This document shows, in pieces, positions 1 through 8,606 of a DNA stretch of 24,964 bases (position 1 is its first letter; every line of letters starts with the position of its first letter). Origin of the DNA: Rhodospirillaceae bacterium CCH5-H10 (GTDB lineage: Bacteria > Pseudomonadota > Alphaproteobacteria > Reyranellales > Reyranellaceae); NCBI GenBank assembly GCA_001557035.1, contig LSKJ01000852.1, positions 1 to 24,964 of the forward strand, given 5' to 3'. The notes beneath the pieces were generated by a model. It did not search any database, had not been told where the DNA came from, and saw only the letters and a program-made list of their open reading frames with translations. The translations under genes and the position numbers were made by a program.

Positions 1-371
1 GCCTGGCTCTCCTCGGATCGGCGCGTATGGGTGGGAAGAAGTGCCGCGATCCTGCGGAGCATGGACAGCTCAGCAGCCGGCGACCCAGCCCGTGCCCGAA
101 TGGCTGGCCCGAACTTGCGTATGAACAGTACGGTCGCGGCCTCGCAGGCGTCGTACGCGGACTTCCAGTCCCAAGCGCCGGCTGCGTCGGAGCCGCCGAA
201 GGCGTGCTCCATGGCGGCGCGCAGGATGACCGCATCGATGCGGCTGCCACGCTCGAGGTGAGGGAGAAGAAGGTGTGCTGTCGCGGCAATGCCGGCGGAC
301 GGATCCGCAGGAACGCCGGCGAGCGAGCGCAGCGGCGCGGGCGCGGCCGCCGGGAGGGAGACATTCGACAT
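1..371 (-). CDS. Strawberry-notch-like helicase/methylase family protein, N-terminal part (runs off the window)
   Basis: An open minus-strand frame starts at an ATG (371) and continues past base 1, giving 123 residues. It has no stop and good high-GC third-position bias. The protein begins MSNVSLPAAAPAPLR. It continues with LLPHLERGSRIDAVILRAAM, then WDWKSAYDACEAATVLFIRKF and LLPTHTRRSEESQ. I recognise these segments from the N-terminus of large strawberry-notch-like proteins (SNF2-like helicase with methylase-like region) carried by alphaproteobacterial plasmids and integrative elements. They are commonly encoded just downstream of a ParB-type gene, as here (parB ends at 587). The helicase motifs lie outside the window, so the catalytic identity rests on recognition of the N-terminus and on context. 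The longer ORF at 70-492 minus is a frame shadow of this gene. Confidence 0.62.
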   Translation of the reverse strand, partial: MSNVSLPAAAPAPLRSLAGVPADPSAGIAATAHLLLPHLERGSRIDAVILRAAMEHAFGGSDAAGAWDWKSAYDACEAATVLFIRKFGPAIRARAGSPAAELSMLRRIAALLPTHTRRSEESQ

Positions 372-503
372 GGAGAAGACCTCGGGAGAGCGGGAACTGT
401 CCGAACCGGGAGGCGCTCTCTCTGGATCCCGCCGGCTCAAACCTGTCCCGGCCGTCCTCTTCCTCTCGCCTTGCGCTTCGAACGTGCGGCACGTCTCAAT
501 GGA

Positions 504-531
504 ATAAGCCCGGCACGGCGGCCGGGCTTAT
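504..531 (-). terminator. Hairpin between parB and the strawberry-notch gene
   Basis: A perfect 11-bp inverted repeat, ATAAGCCCGGC and GCCGGGCTTAT, encloses a 6-base loop (515-520). It lies 56 bp after the parB stop and 133 bp before the next gene. The stem is GC-rich, with A/T bases only at its foot and no clear T-run. It could be a weak terminator, an mRNA-stabilising hairpin or an attenuator controlling how much of the downstream gene is made. Confidence 0.45.
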
Positions 532-586
532 CTAACGACGGCCGGCAAGAACGCGGGACGGGCAAGGCCACGCCCGCGGTGTCGCG

Positions 587-2704
587 CTATTCGGCGGCGA
601 TGGCAGTGGGCTCGGCCTCGTCCGTCACGGCCGGCCCTTCGCCGTCGGCGAGGAAAGCGGGAAGCTCCTCGGCCGACTCTGCAGGTGTGTCCGATATGTT
701 CGCGCTGTCTGCGAGCCGCAGCGGATCGGGCAGCCAGCCCGTGCCGTCGAGCAGCCGCTCGGCCTCCTTCGCCATCTCCGCCTTCTTGAGGTGGTCGATG
801 AGCTGCGCTGCCTGGTCGCCCTTGGCCTCCCGCACCGCTTCGAGGATGCGGAGCTTGGTAACGCGGCCGAGATAGTTGTCGACGGTAGGCCGCCAGCCCG
901 CTTCCACCATGTCGAGGCCGACGGCGCGGGCGAGCCGGTCGGCCTGAGCGATCCGCTGCTGCACGCTGTGCGCCGAGACGCCTGGCCCACCATACCGGTC
1001 GCCCTTCTCGTAGAGGGCGTTCACCCCGAACGACACGCAATGCGCCAGTAGCGCCCCGCGACGGCTGTCGTCGAGTGCGCCGAGCCAATCCCACAGCGCG
1101 TTGGCATCCTTTGGCAGCTCGGCCTTCCAGGCATCGTGACGGTCGGCGACCGCCCTAGCAGACGAACTTTCCTTCAGGTCGGTGGCCTGTACCGGAAAGA
1201 ACACATGCCGCACCGAGGCCTCCAGGCACGCGCCGGGCGCGCTGTGCTGGAAGGTGTCGCGGCAGAGCTTGTGCAGCAGCGCCGTGAGGGCGACCTGCGG
1301 GTTGTTCGCCACTGCGTCGCGCAGCGCGAGGGTACGATGAGCCGTCAGCTCGCTCACGAGCCGCTCCGGCAGCGGCTTGATCGCATCGTCGTCGCCGTCG
1401 TCCTCCAGTTGTTCACCTCCGATGGTGATGACAGCACGCTGGCCAGGAGCGACAAGGGCCGTCTCATCCGCCTCGCCGATCTCGCCTCCTGCCGGATCTT
1501 CGCGGCCCGCCGGCGCCGGCTCATCTTCCGGCCGGACATAGCCGCGATCGGCCTCGAGGCGTCCGTCGACGTCGATGCTGACGAACACACCGGCACGTGT
1601 GATCTCGGCCGGCCCGTAGTGGACCGGCCGGCTGTTGAAGGCAGCAAGCGCTTCCTCGATCTCACCCAGCCGCACGTCGACCTCGTCCGGCAGTTCGTCG
1701 GCGTCTTCGTATTCACCCTCGAGCTTGGCCTGTTCGGCAGTCAGAGTGTCGAAGGTCGCCTGTTCGTCGGGCGTGAGCTCGACCTCCACGCCGTCGAGCC
1801 GCCGAAGGTGCTGCGCGTGGCCGTACCGGAAGTCGACGGCCACCTCGATCCACTTCCAGCCTTCGGCGGCAATCTTCTCGGCCTCCGCCGCCAGCTTCTC
1901 GGTCGACAGGCGATCGAGCAAGGCTACGTCCTGCAGCCAGCCGCCGCCGTCCTCCTCGAACAGGTCGCGCAGGACCATGCCACCTGCTGCCTCATAAACA
2001 TCGAGCCCGACAAACCGTGCCCGGCGGTCCGACGCGCGCACGGTGCTCTCCGTGAGCTGGCGTCGGATCAGGTAAGGCTCCTTGTTGTAGGACTGCTGCA
2101 GGGCCTCCCAGACCTGCTCCTGCCGTGCATGGTCGGTGGTGACCGTGAAAGCCATGAGCTGCTCCAGCGTCATGCCGTCCTCGGCATAGATCCCCAGCAG
2201 CTCCTCGGAGACGGAGGCCAGGCGTAGCCGCTGCTTCACCACGGCAGGCGCGACAAAGAAGCGGGCGGCGATCTCCTCCTCGCCCGCTCCCTGGTCGCGC
2301 AGCGCCTTGAAGGCGCAGAACTGGTCGAGCGGATGCAGGGCGACGCGTTGGAGGTTCTCGGCCAGCGAATCCTCTTCGGCCGAAACGTCGACACCGGGGG
2401 CGCGTACGATGCAGGGGACCGGCGTCGTCTTCGACAGGCGCTTCTGCTTCACCAGACGCTCGAGGGCCCGATAGCGGCGCCCGCCGGCCGGAATCTCGAA
2501 GGTGCCGGTCTCGGCGCCTTCGGCGTCGAGCATCGGCCGGACGTTGAGGCTCTGCAGGAGCCCGCGCCGGGCGATGTCCTCGGCCAAGTCCTCGATCGAG
2601 ACGCCCGCCTTCAGGCGCCGCACGTTGGACTGGCTGAGCACCAGCCTGTTGAAGGGGATGTCGCGCGAGGCACTGAGGATGATCTTCTGAACGGCCTTTG
2701 CCAT
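587..2704 (-). CDS. ParB/RepB/Spo0J family partition-like protein
   Basis: A 705-residue protein counted from MAKAVQKI. The N-terminal ParB/Srx-type domain spans about residues 12-125. It holds a GGRRYRAL motif (74-81), equivalent to the GERRxRA box that binds CTP in ParB proteins. An ENLQR...LHPLDQ segment (116-127) leads into a helix-turn-helix region (about 142-161). The remaining 500 or so residues are acidic and poorly defined, so it is much longer than chromosomal ParB. Such long ParBs belong to the backbone of alphaproteobacterial plasmids and integrative elements, where they are thought to bind DNA for segregation or regulation. No parA is present in the window. The start at 2704 has GGAG 8 bases upstream and begins the conserved sequence. 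An in-frame ATG at 2761 would add 19 residues and has an even better GGGGGAGG site, so either start is possible. Confidence 0.85.
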   Translation of the reverse strand: MAKAVQKIILSASRDIPFNRLVLSQSNVRRLKAGVSIEDLAEDIARRGLLQSLNVRPMLDAEGAETGTFEIPAGGRRYRALERLVKQKRLSKTTPVPCIVRAPGVDVSAEEDSLAENLQRVALHPLDQFCAFKALRDQGAGEEEIAARFFVAPAVVKQRLRLASVSEELLGIYAEDGMTLEQLMAFTVTTDHARQEQVWEALQQSYNKEPYLIRRQLTESTVRASDRRARFVGLDVYEAAGGMVLRDLFEEDGGGWLQDVALLDRLSTEKLAAEAEKIAAEGWKWIEVAVDFRYGHAQHLRRLDGVEVELTPDEQATFDTLTAEQAKLEGEYEDADELPDEVDVRLGEIEEALAAFNSRPVHYGPAEITRAGVFVSIDVDGRLEADRGYVRPEDEPAPAGREDPAGGEIGEADETALVAPGQRAVITIGGEQLEDDGDDDAIKPLPERLVSELTAHRTLALRDAVANNPQVALTALLHKLCRDTFQHSAPGACLEASVRHVFFPVQATDLKESSSARAVADRHDAWKAELPKDANALWDWLGALDDSRRGALLAHCVSFGVNALYEKGDRYGGPGVSAHSVQQRIAQADRLARAVGLDMVEAGWRPTVDNYLGRVTKLRILEAVREAKGDQAAQLIDHLKKAEMAKEAERLLDGTGWLPDPLRLADSANISDTPAESAEELPAFLADGEGPAVTDEAEPTAIAAE

Positions 2705-2830
2705 GGGGGAAACTCCACGACGGACGGCCGAAAGACTCTCTCTCGACCTCCAATCCGTCATGGCGTTAAACCTCCCCCTCTTACACTCTCAGTGTTTGGT
2801 TAACCTCAGCGGCGTCCGATTAGGGAGATG
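2705..2830 (-). promoter_or_regulatory. parB leader with second strong ribosome site and small inverted repeat
   Basis: On the minus strand the leader has GGGGGAGG 9 bases before the ATG at 2761, which is in frame with parB. Upstream of it is a short inverted repeat ACACT-CTC-AGTGT (2783-2795), flanked by GGTTAACC. The repeat sits where a parB promoter or operator would be expected. I could not fix -35 and -10 boxes with confidence. Confidence 0.3.
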
Positions 2831-3823
2831 TCACGGTTGTCTCACAACGACGCCATACGGTTGTGTCGTTGAACAATAGATTCGTCGATAAGACTGCTCG
2901 ACGACGCGCCGATGAAAAACATCGAGAGCCGAATAATCGTCAGTTAGATAGGATACTTGAACCTGTTTCGGTCCTCTTTGTAGGCCGGCGAGGATATCCG
3001 CCGGTGCACGTCGTCCCAACATCGCGTGGTAGTCCAAAAACGCGTAACGGATGAAAGCGTGGGCGCTGAGATTGAAGTCAAACACCAGATGCGCCTCCTG
3101 CGGGATCGGCGAGGTCACTCCCCGGTCCGAAACGAGGCAGCGCTCGGTCTGGTAAACGTGAATGTGGACGTGGAGCGCATGGTCCCTCTGCACCAAGAGA
3201 GAGTTGAGTGCCTGCTCAAACAAATTGCTAACCCCGTCGGCCAGAGGTGTGAGCAGCATGAAGAGCAAACGCAACCAAATGCTGTACTGCTCATCTGATA
3301 TACCCAGTTTCTTGCACAGAAACGCTTGCTGAGGGCGGCGACCGTTGAGGATCCGTTGATATGCTGCATGGATCGTTGGATTCGCTGGGGTGAGCTGCGC
3401 AAGCACCCCAAAGGTGTTGATCATCTTCACAACCGAGTAGGGGTTGCGAATAAAATTTACCATCTTTGCGATAAAAAGGCCGGACAACTCCTGGGCGACC
3501 TCGCTACTTTGCGCCTGATGCGCTCGTAACAGCGCCGCGGTCATCGTCATCAACTGCCTCTCATAGTGGCTGAAGGCATCTTCGAAGTTGGCGCGCGTCG
3601 CGCCATCCGTGTCTACGTCGAAAGAAAAGATATCAAACATCGAAAGTGCTGCCGAAATTGCTCTTCCTTTGTCACTCGAAAGGCGAGCGATGTGCTGGTC
3701 GCGGTCGACTATTTCAAATTCATAGATGCGTTGATTGCGTAGCTTCGCCTCGGGATTAATAGCGTTAAGACGCTGTTCGACTTGCGAGATGTAGTGCTGT
3801 CGCTTGGTCCTGCTGTCGGTCAT
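2831..3823 (-). CDS. DUF4238-like protein of unknown function
   Basis: A 330-residue soluble protein starting at ATG 3823, with GGGAG 6 bases upstream. The N-terminus has KRQHYISQVEQRLNAIN followed by RNQRIYEFEI. This resembles the 'HYxxQ...' opening and following short beta strand of DUF4238 proteins. The middle (about residues 80-230) is predicted helical and includes an FEDAFSHYERQ segment. Later, ERCLVSDRGVTSPIPQ resembles the 'SDxPV' region of the same family. The match is from memory of motifs, not from a search, and the family has no settled function. The gene follows the HEPN gene on the same strand with an 82-bp gap and may be co-transcribed with it. Base composition looks less GC-rich than parB next door, in keeping with imported cargo. 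Confidence 0.72.
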   Translation of the reverse strand: MTDSRTKRQHYISQVEQRLNAINPEAKLRNQRIYEFEIVDRDQHIARLSSDKGRAISAALSMFDIFSFDVDTDGATRANFEDAFSHYERQLMTMTAALLRAHQAQSSEVAQELSGLFIAKMVNFIRNPYSVVKMINTFGVLAQLTPANPTIHAAYQRILNGRRPQQAFLCKKLGISDEQYSIWLRLLFMLLTPLADGVSNLFEQALNSLLVQRDHALHVHIHVYQTERCLVSDRGVTSPIPQEAHLVFDFNLSAHAFIRYAFLDYHAMLGRRAPADILAGLQRGPKQVQVSYLTDDYSALDVFHRRVVEQSYRRIYCSTTQPYGVVVRQP

Positions 3824-3905
3824 CGCGCGCTCCCAAGATCGGCGCTACGCGTGCCACCTCGATCCCAGAAGGGCGGAGCTCCTTGGTCTGCAGACGATAT
3901 TTCGC

Positions 3906-5654
3906 TCACGTGCCCTTCGGCGGGTTGTCGTTCAACTTCGCAGCCTCAGGCGGCAGCAAGATCTTCCTCCACACGATTTCAGGCAACGGCCCGGGGATAA
4001 GGGCAGCCTCGAAGTCGCGCAAATTCGAATGGCCCGGATGCGCTTCAACGGCCAGAGCGACCAACTCGCGGGCGCGGACTTCATTTCCGGCCTTGCGGTT
4101 AACCTCGGCGACGCAAAGCGAGAACGCCGCTTCCAACACACGGCCAATATTAGTCACTCCCGCTCGATGGCGCGTCCTGAAATACTCCAGATACAGCTCC
4201 TCAAACTGCTTGAGCGTCCAATCCACTTCGTGATCAGTCAAGATATGGGCAGCAAAGCTCTCGATTGATGGGCCGTCGAAGTCGGATTTGTATTTCTCGA
4301 ACATCGCCGGCCATTGCGGCCGGCTGTAATCCGGCCCCGCCCACTGATGGAAGAGAAAATACAGCGTCAGCAGCGGCAATCGCTGCTTGGGCTTCTGCAG
4401 GCCCGGCATCACCTCCTCAACGAGCTCCAACACAGGACGAATGTCGGTGAGCTTGGCATTCGCAATGCGCAGCAGAACTGCGGAGGTGATCTGGCCGATC
4501 AGAGCCGAGAGTTTCAGAGGGCCGTGCTGGTAGGTAAAGCCGCCCGTGTTCGCGATCCAGTATTCGGGAGCTAAACGCATGGTCACGATATTGGGGAATG
4601 AGTGGCGATAGTCGAAGTCCTCGCGCTCCACAAATGGCCCTCGCCCTACGAATTGCATGATGACGTGGCGTGCCAATCGGGCAAGGCCCGCGACGCTCAG
4701 CACGGGCCGGGCCTCCTCCTCGATCATCTCGGGCATGCCGCCGACGGTCAGCTGGGTCGGAATTTCCTGGAGTGTATGGACATAGCGGGAGCGAATCGCG
4801 TAGGCCTGCTGGAGCGCAACGTTCAGATCGCCTCGACTGATGGGGCCCACTATCTGAGCCGCGTCTTCTCGGAAGAAGGTCGGAGCCACGTGCGAAAGTG
4901 CAAAATCGCGGAAACGTCGTGCTGCTGCGACGTGTTCGTTCGCCAACACCGCCTTCCGCACCTTGTCGCCGATCTCGGCAGGCGCGCCTTCGAGGGCTGC
5001 ATCAATCTTGATGCGCTTGCGATGCTCATAGTCGGACCAGTCGGCAACATGCCCGTCAAACTCCTGAGCTAGCGATTCAATGGAGGTAACGAGCAAGGTA
5101 TAGGAGAGGCTAATATTGTCCGCGATGCGATGCAGACCGGTGATGTACTGACGGATGGACCGAATGGCGGCTTCGAAGCGTTTGCGCTCCAACCCTATTA
5201 GCTGCGCTATAAATTGCGTCAGCGCAAGCCCGTCGCCCTCCTTAGACATGATCTGCTGATCGAAGGTGCGCTTAATAAACCGGCTTGGGACGGACTGCAC
5301 CCCGAGGCTCGGGCGTTCGGTGGCCAGCAAGCGGCGTGTAAGATCGGGATCCGGGGTGCAAGTGATATCGAGCGCGAAAGCGGTGACGGCGGCAAAATCA
5401 TTGAGAAGTGATGTACCGCCGGTAGAGATCATCACGCCGGGTCTGGCGCCGTCGGGGTGCTTCTCGATCTTCTCCAGCATCTCGCATGTTATTGCTGCGA
5501 GCCCTTCAAGTCCGGTGGTCGGAAGCAAGACACCGACGGGCGTCTCAATCCGCTCGGCCCTCAACATCCTGTAGTTGGTATAGAAGACCGCACGGTGCAG
5601 CGTTTCGTAACGCTCCCCTGGCTTATAGAATTTCTCGGTGATGATCTGGAGCAT
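3906..5654 (-). CDS. Large protein with a HEPN-type domain (ApeA-like)
   Basis: A 582-residue protein with no signal peptide or membrane segments. Residues 180-300 look like an ApeA-type HEPN domain. A helix with SYTLLVTSIESLAQEF (184-199) is followed by further helices and then IRSRYVHTL, whose R288-x4-H293 matches the catalytic RxxxxH motif of HEPN ribonucleases. The flanking regions (1-170 and 310-582) are not recognised. The C-terminal part ends with repeat-like helical pairs (about 490-555) that could be TPR-like. HEPN proteins often cut RNA in phage defence or toxin-antitoxin systems, so RNA cleavage is a reasonable inference here. The ATG at 5654 has only a weak ribosome site, so the start is less certain. 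The DUF4238-like gene follows after 82 bp. Confidence 0.75.
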   Translation of the reverse strand: MLQIITEKFYKPGERYETLHRAVFYTNYRMLRAERIETPVGVLLPTTGLEGLAAITCEMLEKIEKHPDGARPGVMISTGGTSLLNDFAAVTAFALDITCTPDPDLTRRLLATERPSLGVQSVPSRFIKRTFDQQIMSKEGDGLALTQFIAQLIGLERKRFEAAIRSIRQYITGLHRIADNISLSYTLLVTSIESLAQEFDGHVADWSDYEHRKRIKIDAALEGAPAEIGDKVRKAVLANEHVAAARRFRDFALSHVAPTFFREDAAQIVGPISRGDLNVALQQAYAIRSRYVHTLQEIPTQLTVGGMPEMIEEEARPVLSVAGLARLARHVIMQFVGRGPFVEREDFDYRHSFPNIVTMRLAPEYWIANTGGFTYQHGPLKLSALIGQITSAVLLRIANAKLTDIRPVLELVEEVMPGLQKPKQRLPLLTLYFLFHQWAGPDYSRPQWPAMFEKYKSDFDGPSIESFAAHILTDHEVDWTLKQFEELYLEYFRTRHRAGVTNIGRVLEAAFSLCVAEVNRKAGNEVRARELVALAVEAHPGHSNLRDFEAALIPGPLPEIVWRKILLPPEAAKLNDNPPKGT

Positions 5655-5877
5655 ACGTCTATTAGATGAGTTCCACCAACGCCGATCAATGGCGGTCTAT
5701 CCAGTGGGGGGGAAGAGCCTGACGGCTTCTAGGGATATCGTGGCGTTGCAATCCATACCGAAACATCGGCAATGACAGCCACCATCCTCCCAGAGCCGCC
5801 GTCGCTGCCGGTCTCCAAAAGTAGATCAGTCTGACTAGTCGGCCAGCTTTGACTGCTCGGCCGCAATTCGGTGATTT

Positions 5878-7683
5878 CTATCTTTCACGGTCATGCTGCC
5901 GCGCGATCTCTTTGTCGGTATTGTAGGTCTGGTCGTCGCCGTAACCTGCCCACACCCCATCGGCGAAAGATGGAGAACCTTCGATCCACCCTGCCGTCTG
6001 CCACATAATGTCGAACTGCTCCTGAAGAGCGGCGGCAAGCGCACCGTTCATGTCGGCGAGCTTGGCCATCGGCAAATGGACTTCAGCCTGTCGCAATCGT
6101 CTTCCGGCAGGTCGCGCACCAGACAACTCGACATCTTCGACGCCATCGAGAGATATCGAGACCAGCGCCGGCCCCGCCAAGCCGAGTTCATTGGCGATCG
6201 TCGCCATTCGCTCCAGGTTTCGAACGATGAGCGCCTCGAGCCGTCTGCCATCGACCAGTATCTGGGCGTCGTCATCAATGCGTCGGCCAATCGTGACTTG
6301 ATACTCAAAATTTCCTGGCCGAACCAATCGCATCCGCCACGTTGTCTCCGGATTAGGCCTGTCGCCTCGCCGCTGGGGCACGGCGCAGCTCCACCACTGA
6401 CGGCCGTCACTATCGGATTTTCCGTGCTCGAGCGGCGATGGTGGAAACTGCAACTGAAGTTCACTGACGCGGCGCGGGTCCAAACGGCGACCTTCAATGG
6501 CTTCGAAGGGTGCGAGACGAAGAGTCAAGCGTGGCGTGGTCACAATCTCCGGGAGCGCGCCGCGATGCATATCGAGGGCGAGTTCCTGCAAGGCGCCGAC
6601 CGCCGCCTCCGTCTGCTTGCCGAGTTCGGCGGCGTGCGGTTGGTCGGCATGGATACGTGACGCCACGGGAATTCGATCGCGGGCGATCCGGTCGAAGGCG
6701 TCAATGGCCGCCGCGACCTCGGCCGCCTTTGCGTTCATCGTCCGTATCGCTTGCAGCGTACCTGGCTGGATTCCCTGCGCGACATCTTGGTCTGTCCTTG
6801 GCCAACCCATCTTGGGATTGCTGTCCATGGCATGGATACGTTCAAGGATAATACTACCGAAGTTCTCGACATGGTGCCGCAGATCGCCAAATGTCGCCTG
6901 CACTACGGGATCATGAAACTCGTAGGCGGCGCCCACCCAGGTCTCATTCATCTCGTGAATCGAGTCGAGTTGAGCCAATCGAAAAGGCGATCCGAAATCG
7001 TGCTGATGCAGAAACTGTCGCAACGCGAGGGGCAGTTGACGGTGCACGCGCTCAAGCAATTCCACGTCCCTCGGATGAGGCTCCTCCGGGGGCAGCGAAC
7101 GCAATCCCTGCCGAGCAATCTTATCACTAAAGATCGCCTTCAGCGCTTGCGTCAGATGTCCTGTGAGCTCTTCTCTTGCTCTTGCTCGATCCTCGGGTCT
7201 GGCATCAGGCGGGCAAGCGTAGAGAATCGGCCGGCGTACATGGCGGAGATCGAAAGGAAGTTTGTGCTGCTCGGGATCGCCTAGCGCCGTGTTCATCACC
7301 GAAAGGACGCGGCGCGAGCCGAGAGACTTGAGCGCCCAGCCATGCTCGATGAGGACGTTTGGATTGGGGATGCCGTCGCCATTCTGCCTTAGGGCGACGT
7401 AGGTAAGGTCTGACAGAAATACCGCGGCGCGGTCGATTTTGCCGTAGATCGTCTCAGCGATTGGCGGCGAGCCGGGTACGCGAAGCGTGTCCTTGTCAAT
7501 TGCCAGTTCCCGATCGGCGAGCTCGACCTCCGCGTCAGCCTGGAGTTTTCCGATCGCACGCTCCAGGCACACCTCAATCATCGATCGGCCCACGGCGTTG
7601 GGAGTGTCGCTCTGCCACGAGAAGAAGATGTGGTGAATCATCGTATAGTCACGAGGCGCGGAGAAAATGTCGCGCGTTCTCAT
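5878..7683 (-). CDS. TIR-like domain protein with unknown C-terminal region
   Basis: A 601-residue protein. Residues 15-160 carry HHIFFSWQSDTPNAVGR, then DKDTLRVPGSPPIAETIYGKID, then NPNVLIEHGWALKSLG and LPFDLRHVRRPILYA. This is the pattern of the bacterial TIR-like family whose members open with 'FYSWQSD'. E113 in PNVLIEHGWA sits where TIR NADases have their catalytic glutamate. Residues 160-380 are predicted helical. Residues 380-601 are mixed and not recognised, and would be a candidate sensor. NAD cleavage or nucleotide signalling is inferred from the fold only. The HNH gene ends 21 bp upstream, suggesting a shared transcript. The start is uncertain: ATG 7683 is used here, but ATG 7641 (MIHHIFF) begins right at the domain. 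Neither has a clear ribosome site. Confidence 0.78.
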   Translation of the reverse strand: MRTRDIFSAPRDYTMIHHIFFSWQSDTPNAVGRSMIEVCLERAIGKLQADAEVELADRELAIDKDTLRVPGSPPIAETIYGKIDRAAVFLSDLTYVALRQNGDGIPNPNVLIEHGWALKSLGSRRVLSVMNTALGDPEQHKLPFDLRHVRRPILYACPPDARPEDRARAREELTGHLTQALKAIFSDKIARQGLRSLPPEEPHPRDVELLERVHRQLPLALRQFLHQHDFGSPFRLAQLDSIHEMNETWVGAAYEFHDPVVQATFGDLRHHVENFGSIILERIHAMDSNPKMGWPRTDQDVAQGIQPGTLQAIRTMNAKAAEVAAAIDAFDRIARDRIPVASRIHADQPHAAELGKQTEAAVGALQELALDMHRGALPEIVTTPRLTLRLAPFEAIEGRRLDPRRVSELQLQFPPSPLEHGKSDSDGRQWWSCAVPQRRGDRPNPETTWRMRLVRPGNFEYQVTIGRRIDDDAQILVDGRRLEALIVRNLERMATIANELGLAGPALVSISLDGVEDVELSGARPAGRRLRQAEVHLPMAKLADMNGALAAALQEQFDIMWQTAGWIEGSPSFADGVWAGYGDDQTYNTDKEIARQHDRER

Positions 7684-7704
7684 GGCTGGCCACGCCGCCA
7701 GGGC

Positions 7705-8505
7705 TCATGTTGAACCCATCCACGTCCAACTCTTCTCGTCGCATACCTCCGCCAGCTTCTTTTCAAACAGGATGCTTAGAGAAAGCGCCGGGCTCAGATC
7801 TACGAGGAACTCGGCCGCTGCAAGTCTGAAGGTGATGGTGTATTCCCCGGTCTCCGACTCGTAGGGAGGCCACGCGCGATTGCTGTAGCGCGTATCCTCG
7901 CCGAATATCATCAAGACCGGCCTTTTTCCGATTCCATTGCGAACAAAGGCACGAACGGGCGAGAACTGCTCCTGAAGCGCTATCTCTGGTCCCTGAAAAT
8001 AGGCGAAGCTGGAGAACGCGATCTTGGTGATTCCCCGAACGAATTTCGGATTCTGGCCGATAGGGGTCGAATAAGAGACACGGACAGTGTTCCGGTTGCG
8101 TACAAGACTAGCTTTGACATTTCTCCGGGATCTTCCAAACGCACCTAACGCACTTCCGTCATGCGCGACATTTGTTACGGGGTCCATGTTGATGGAAATC
8201 TCAGGGCCGCACCGTCCCCGTGTAGCTACAAGATTGCCACGTCCTTTCACGACGGGCGGGCGACCGCCCTTACGTGGCACGTTTGCGAGAAAGGCCGCCA
8301 TGTCGAAATCGTCGATAACCGCCTGATCTAGATGGGCTTGGCCGTTGTTGCAGCTTCTGCACACAGTGCCTCCAGTCAGCGTAAATCCCTCCGGGCAGCC
8401 AAGTGCTTCCGGTATGACATGTTCCACGGACGACTGCCCATTTTCCTTCAAGCACCAGATGCAAGTTGGCATCGTTTCCATTCCATCGAACACCGATGCA
8501 GCCAT
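7705..8505 (-). CDS. HNH endonuclease (HNH_5-like)
   Basis: A protein of up to 266 residues. The N-terminal zinc-ribbon-type HNH core is clear: C15-x2-C18, then VEHVIPEALG with E28-H29, then C49-x2-C52-N53-N54. Two CxxC knuckles around an EHxIP segment with a final CNN is the pattern of the HNH_5 family, so the metal-dependent nuclease site looks intact. The remaining 200 residues (basic segment at 120-145, then mixed alpha/beta) are not recognised and may choose the target. It lies 21 bp before the TIR-like gene and 101 bp after the gene at 8607-9533, all on the same strand. The start could also be ATG 8481 (METMPTC) or 8472 (MPTC), just before the first Cys pair, and those may be the better choices. 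Confidence 0.82.
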   Translation of the reverse strand: MAASVFDGMETMPTCIWCLKENGQSSVEHVIPEALGCPEGFTLTGGTVCRSCNNGQAHLDQAVIDDFDMAAFLANVPRKGGRPPVVKGRGNLVATRGRCGPEISINMDPVTNVAHDGSALGAFGRSRRNVKASLVRNRNTVRVSYSTPIGQNPKFVRGITKIAFSSFAYFQGPEIALQEQFSPVRAFVRNGIGKRPVLMIFGEDTRYSNRAWPPYESETGEYTITFRLAAAEFLVDLSPALSLSILFEKKLAEVCDEKSWTWMGST

Positions 8506-8606
8506 TGTACGCCAGCATCAGCGGTTTGCCTCGAAGCAACCGTTCGTTCGCGGGCCTTAGGGTGTCGACTGCTGAGACGGCAATACCAAGCCGTTCAGCG
8601 TCAACC

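Noticed and set aside
27..875. Long plus-strand ORF at the left edge (282 codons)
   Set aside because: It runs antisense to the strawberry-notch and parB genes and is rich in Arg, Ser and Pro, as shadows in GC-rich DNA are.
1136..2227. Plus-strand ORF of 363 codons
   Set aside because: It lies entirely antisense to parB, whose motifs are clear. No domain is recognisable.
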